A stretch of DNA of 64,000 bases from Hippopus hippopus (lineage: Eukaryota > Mollusca > Bivalvia > Cardiida > Cardiidae), in NCBI GenBank assembly GCA_946811185.2, contig OX328109.1:29806129-29870128 (forward strand), read 5' to 3'. The translations under genes were made by a program, and so were the position numbers. Positions 62,001-64,000 of the stretch are shown here, piece by piece (position 1 is the stretch's first letter; each line of letters begins with the position of its first letter). The notes under the pieces are model-generated. The model was not told where the DNA came from. It worked only from the letters and a program-made list of their open reading frames with translations, and did no database searches.

Positions 62001-63896
62001 GGTAAGCGTTTAATGCTACACTCTTACAGCTAGAGAGAGAAAAAATATATAAAAAAAACCCGCTGTCAAAACTTGTAAGTGTGTAGAATGGCTCAGCTGT
62101 GTACACGTATATAAATAACCATTATACATGGTATAATGGATAGTAAAACACAAGGGAATTTGTCTCCAGAAACTACAACAGCAATTGCTTAGAAGGCCTC
62201 GAAAATATGACTTGCATTTTGTATATGTAGTAATCTGTGCAACTTCAGGGTAATGTTTGGTATGAAAATAACAAAAATGTAGTTTAGTTTACTTTCGTAA
62301 AATAAGGATGAAAGCCTTGCGTCATTTGCATTAATTCAAGGGAGTTAATCAAGCTAGACACAACAAAAGTGCTCACAGTGAGCTTTTGTTTAGGCCTGCT
62401 GTCCAGTGGGCATGTTGCATTTTTTTTCATAGACTTAGGCTTTTTCAGACTTCAAGAGAGAACATGAATAATCTGGGTCAAAAACTAGGTCACAGAGTTG
62501 GATCAGTGGTAAATCCTGTAAGGACTGTGTCTAGATCATCCAGTACAGAGTTTAGAAAGCTATGTCACTTTGTCAATTATTGAAAAATTTTGTTGAGACT
62601 CCACAGGTCACAGATTGCTTCCAAAACTTTTCCCAACTTTGGTAGAATGTTTGTCTGTATGATAACTTGGCTGGTTTTAAATTTTGAATAAGTTACTTTA
62701 TTAAAAATACGTTATCTGTATGGATTAAGTTATTGTTCATAGACAGAGACAAAATTTTATCAAGCCATGCTCTCTGAAAAGGAGGCTTAGTGCATTTCTG
62801 AAAAGTATCAACATGGGTCAGCCATGCAGGCTGATCTGGGCAAAAACTTTCTGCCATTGGTCAATTTATTGTTTGTTCAAGGACTGGTCAACCTCATCAT
62901 TAAGTCAGTTGTTTCAAAAAGTGGCTATTATGGATCCATAATTATGTGATGACTTGCTTGGTATCATGTATCACGGAGATGCATTAAGCTCTTTTGCCAG
63001 AGCATGCCTCATTAATCAAGATCATATTTGGCAATGGATTACCAAAGCAGCTTTGAAAGTAAGACAGTTTGGACTTTTTTACCGTTTTAAAAAGATTTCA
63101 TGAAGTTATTTATTTGGCAGTCTTGGGGTTGTTATCTTGAAGTTTGACAGAGACATAATCTCTTCAACTTTCCAAGCTGGTTTTTCAGATAGAATGAATG
63201 GTTCAAAGCCCAGTAGTGGCCAAAAGTAAAGAATGCCAATGTTTAAAAATGCATTTAAATTTCAGTCATACCATTAAAAAGTATGGAAACTATTGTGAAG
63301 ATGACAATCTTTTATTGTACAGTCGGTCTAAGTGTTAGTGGCTGGTAGTAAGATTAATTCTAAAACTAAGTAAAGAGTTGCCAAGCCACTCTATCAGTTG
63401 TTTACTTTTTACCTGGTTTTAAAGTTCATTTTTCTGTCAGAGCCTAACACTTTGACCAAAATTTAAATGCATTTTTAAAACATACATTGTTTACTTTTGG
63501 CAGCTACTGGACCCATAACTCTCTACAACTCTCAAGTTTTAAAGACACTGAGGATAAAGGCTGTTAAAAACATTGTGGGAAAAGGAAAAAATGCTGGTTA
63601 CTAACATTTTTCTTTATCATGAAATTACTTTTCCTTCCAGAGACAAACTCCATCAAATGAGGCACATTCAGTCTCTCGTCTGCAAATGTTTTCAATTTAG
63701 ACGAGTCTAAAAATTTTTAGCTGGGCTGTTTTGAAGAAAACATCGAGGTATTGTAGTAGCTCAGGCATCCTGAGATTCATTTCATTCTTATAGACGAACT
63801 TTTCTTAGCTTTTGTTACTGTGATACTTATTTTGTTTTGTTTTTCAACACAAAGAAAGCAGGCAGTCTATATATGGATGTATCAGAGGTGAAGACT
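41549..63896 (+). CDS. MYBBP1A: MYBBP1A / DNA polymerase V (POL5)-like nucleolar protein, first 14 exons (partial)
   Basis: Exons: 41549-41731, 46034-46231, 47487-47669, 49434-49556, 50852-50941, 52104-52206, 54376-54470, 55839-56024, 57890-57960, 58400-58559, 59186-59285, 60212-60336, 61948-62001 and 63855-63896. Phases agree at every join (571 codons), and the gene continues past the window. MYBBP1A/POL5 proteins are nucleolar HEAT/ARM-repeat factors in rRNA transcription and pre-rRNA processing, distantly polymerase-like in sequence but not active polymerases. Diagnostic blocks are KYSVKRLVQGLSSGRQVARL in exon 2, VLVQSGKL in exon 3, HTAIDVVISEVIEEKL and AFWK in exon 6, and FLFIHSFFTVKKSSDIPH in exon 10; these align in order with the vertebrate protein. 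The ATG at 41549 begins MVVLMEAKKPDGLNEVQHPK; the in-frame ATG at 41561 is an alternative. Exon 1 appears to use a GC donor (41732). Exon 14 is the least certain because it is short and its acceptor is weak. Confidence 0.9.
41783..42087 (-). mobile_element. tRNA-derived SINE in MYBBP1A intron 1
   Basis: On the minus strand the head has an A box TAGTTCAGTCGGTAG and a B box GGGTACAATCCC near 42080-42030. The conserved body follows (GGGAAAGCAGCCAGTTGCTT, GGTAAAAGAGACTCCAGGAA). The tail is (CAAT)n at 41783-41794, only about 50 bp into the intron. Confidence 0.7.
43140..43520. repeat. Degenerate tandem array, about three units
   Basis: Repeats TGGTCAGAATGTTTGTCTTG, GATGATATCT, GTGTGCACTCTAGAGACCAC and TTTTCAGTCTGATA. 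This is the same unit as at 6103-6580 in the SLC15 intron. Confidence 0.6.
43918..44097 (-). mobile_element. SINE, 3'-truncated
   Basis: The minus-strand head CCCGGTTGCTCAGTCGGTAG (near 44091-44072) and B box GTGGGTTCGATCCC (44048-44035) are well preserved. The body stops near 43920 at the CTGCTTTCCCACATAACC segment. Confidence 0.7.
44098..44263 (+). other. Coding-like ORF tail of unknown origin
   Basis: The frame ends at a TGA (44261-44263) and reads LWPDLPLYTDENDSQDNIAQ followed by an acidic, then Arg-rich stretch (RRRKRPIADLV). Composition is GC-richer and less Asn/Lys/Phe-biased than random ORFs here. I do not recognise it. It may be a decayed exon carried by the surrounding element. Confidence 0.3.
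44264..46033. other. Rest of MYBBP1A intron 1, no gene seen
   Basis: AT-rich; contains the right end of the possible 3.1 kb element and, beyond 45746, unassigned sequence up to exon 2. Confidence 0.35.
46303..47452. repeat. Family A MITEs in MYBBP1A intron 2, including the best-preserved copy
   Basis: 46303-46477 has lost the left hairpin arm. 46774-47001 is the reference copy: TTAA at both ends, 228 bp, and a central palindrome at 46880-46946 with 33-bp arms that pair perfectly around a single central base. 47212-47452 ends about 35 bp before exon 3. A degenerate SINE trace (GCCACTGGCTGCTTTCCTAC) lies at 46562-46581. Confidence 0.8.
47670..48078. other. Start of MYBBP1A intron 3
   Basis: Holds a family C fragment (AAGATCAGACTTCTTAGGAT ... 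GTGCAGTCTGATCCTGGATC) at 47752-47800; otherwise nothing recognised. Confidence 0.35.
48079..48885. repeat. Four contiguous family A MITEs sharing TTAA junctions
   Basis: 48079-48292, 48289-48430, about 48430-48661 and 48658-48885. Shared TTAAs are at 48289-48292 and 48658-48661. The second copy has lost its hairpin; the third and fourth have imperfect ones. Confidence 0.65.
48886..49433. other. MYBBP1A intron 3 remainder, nothing recognised
   Basis: No repeat termini; the last 30 bp form a T/C-rich tract leading to the exon 4 acceptor. Confidence 0.3.
49913..50759. repeat. Family B MITE and two family A MITEs in MYBBP1A intron 4
   Basis: 49913-50171 is family B (TACTCTGTGAAAAGGGGGTT ... ACAGAGCACAGCTCA). 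50286-50508 is family A, long arm first, with a nearly intact hairpin (ATGCTGGTTACCTGCATTTT). 50537-50759 is family A, short arm first and decayed. Confidence 0.65.
50985..51145 (+). mobile_element. tRNA-derived SINE in MYBBP1A intron 5
   Basis: A box TGGCTCAGTGGTAA (50988-51001) and B box GGGTTCAATACTC (51030-51042), followed by a GC-richer body (GGGCCTGACACCTCAAGGCC). It begins about 45 bp after the exon 5 donor. The body differs from the other SINEs, so this is a second SINE family. Confidence 0.65.
51175..52070. repeat. Family A remnants, poly(T) tract and family B copy
   Basis: 51175-51310 and 51343-51556 are family A copies without intact hairpins. A run of about 23 T lies at 51668-51690, next to short AAGCCTTCTTAT repeats. 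51816-52070 is family B (GCAATGCTCTATGCAAAGGG; pair AAGGTCAGCCTGTGCAGTCT / GCATGCTGACCTT), ending 34 bp before exon 6. Confidence 0.55.
52290..52850. repeat. Family A MITE and complete family B MITE
   Basis: 52290-52511 is family A, long arm first, with a degraded hairpin. 52609-52850 is family B: ends TGAGCCATGCTCTGTGAAAA and CACAGAGCATGGCTCA, with the palindrome centred near 52675. Confidence 0.7.
53046..53215. mobile_element. Family E foldback MITE
   Basis: Inverted arms pair GAAAGATCGAAATTTATTTC (53087-53106) with GAAATAAATTTCGATCTTTC (53188-53207), and AATATTTTCACTCGTGGC with GCCACTCATGAAAATATT. The loop-proximal CGTGGCTTTGCCACTC forms the tip. It lies between what look like two separated parts of a family B copy (53014-53045 and 53390-53460). 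Confidence 0.7.
53780..54330. repeat. Family A MITE split inside its hairpin by a SINE
   Basis: The left part ends TTTTTGGAAAAAGG (about 53853) and the right part resumes with GGGAAAAGGAGATAATGC (about 54165). The flanking arms are in order and the right end is AAAGGGTTAA at 54321-54330. Confidence 0.7.
53854..54165 (-). mobile_element. Full-length tRNA-derived SINE
   Basis: The minus-strand head is AGCCCCGGTAGCTCAGTTGG (near 54160-54141) with B box GGTTTGATCTCC. The body contains GGGAAAGTAGCCAGTGGCTT and TAAAAGAAACTCCAGGAAAC. It ends in a CAATCAATTAAT tail at 53855-53866. This is the best copy of the family in the window. Confidence 0.75.
54500..55809. repeat. Two family B MITEs and one plus-strand SINE in MYBBP1A intron 7
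   Basis: Family B copies are at 54500-54773 (pair CATGTCAGCCTGCGCAGTCC / GTGCAGGCTGACATG) and 55557-55809, the latter ending about 30 bp before exon 8. 54899-55125 is the SINE (GAGCCCCGGTAGCTAAATTG head with a decayed B box, AATCAATGAG tail). Confidence 0.65.
56040..57799. repeat. Family A MITEs in MYBBP1A intron 8
   Basis: 56040-56180 is a fragment starting 16 bp after the exon 8 donor. 56255-56479, 56874-57094 (good hairpin, ATGCGGGTTACCAGCAT centre) and 57580-57799 are fuller copies. The repeat at 56510-56770 (TATTTTTGACATAGTTAAGC) matches those at 5630 and 14740. 57095-57579 holds nothing recognisable. Confidence 0.65.
58093..58369. repeat. Family A MITE with two long arms
   Basis: Starts TAACTCTTTACCAGACAACG with the long arm and has a strong hairpin at about 58204-58268 (ATGCTGGTCACTAGCATT). 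It then continues into a second long-type arm (TTCAAATTTAGTTGAGTCTA) ending TTTGGTAAAG, 30 bp before exon 10. At 277 bp it is longer than the usual asymmetric copies. Confidence 0.7.
58560..59185. repeat. MYBBP1A intron 10 with GA microsatellite
   Basis: A pure (GA)n run occupies 59030-59069, inside a purine-rich stretch from 58965. It also repeats AGAGAACATGGTGGGTGAGG / AGAGAACATGGTGGATGGAG. No gene or MITE here. Confidence 0.75.
59712..61684. repeat. Family A MITEs in MYBBP1A introns 11 and 12
   Basis: 59712-59938 has the long arm first. A short piece lies at 60024-60090. 61457-61684 is well preserved, with its hairpin at about 61563-61624 and ending GTGGTAAAGGGTTAA. 60480-61440 contains no recognised repeat or exon. 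Confidence 0.65.
62002..63854. repeat. MYBBP1A intron 13: family B MITE and family A MITE
   Basis: 62760-63012 is family B (CAAGCCATGCTCTCTGAAAA ... GCCAGAGCATGCCTCA; palindrome reduced to TGGGTCAGCCATGCAGGCTG). 63512-63716 is family A, short arm first, with one hairpin arm degraded. The rest, including 62105-62755, shows nothing I can name. Confidence 0.6.
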
Positions 63897-64000
63897 GTAA
63901 GTATAGAAGTTTTTCCTCGCTTCTTTCATGCTTGAATGCCATTTATTTTAGCGAGCTGTGTCAGAAAACCTAGGTTTGAGCCATGCCTTCCAGTTGATGT

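Overview
The window is animal nuclear DNA: AT-rich, with short exons, long introns and very dense short repeats. The combination of repeats suggests a mollusc, most likely a bivalve. These include tRNA-derived SINEs, tandem arrays of about 160 bp monomers inside mobile units, arrays built on GACCTAGTGACC-like text, and a mariner like those common in marine invertebrates. The species assignment is inference.

Three protein genes can be assembled exon by exon, and all joins keep the reading frame. (1) Plus strand, 255-7415: the last four exons of a proton-coupled oligopeptide/histidine transporter of the SLC15A3/A4 (PHT) type; its 5' part lies upstream of the window. (2) Minus strand, 36128-24369: a complete six-exon eIF4H gene encoding 307 residues. 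It has one RRM, an enlarged Gly/Tyr/Arg-rich middle and a recognisable eIF4H C-terminus. (3) Plus strand, 41549 to beyond the window end: the first 14 exons (571 codons) of MYBBP1A/POL5, the nucleolar DNA polymerase phi-like HEAT-repeat protein. eIF4H and MYBBP1A are divergently transcribed from starts 5.4 kb apart. The SLC15 and eIF4H genes converge across about 17 kb of repeat-filled intergenic DNA. The three genes show no sign of acting together; they look like unrelated housekeeping and transport genes.

Most of the rest is layered mobile DNA. Family A is a piggyBac-like MITE of about 228 bp, flanked by TTAA, with TIR CCCTTTACCA and an almost loop-free central hairpin. Roughly 60 whole or broken copies lie in introns and intergenic DNA, and several abut by sharing one TTAA. 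Family B is a MITE of about 265 bp ending in TGAGCCATGCTCTG, with its own internal palindrome. Family C is a second TTAA-flanked MITE. There are also several tRNA-derived SINEs, a 1.0 kb foldback element and two inverted copies of a composite repeat carrying dimeric satellite arrays. One of those copies holds another 2.5 kb composite nested inside it. The remaining elements are a 1.13 kb hAT-like element, a dead mariner, and one clear plus one possible Mutator-like element whose TIRs are made of repeated motifs.

Two introns appear to use GC instead of GT donors: one well supported in the SLC15 gene and one plausible in MYBBP1A. I saw no rRNA, true tRNA, CRISPR or viral genes.
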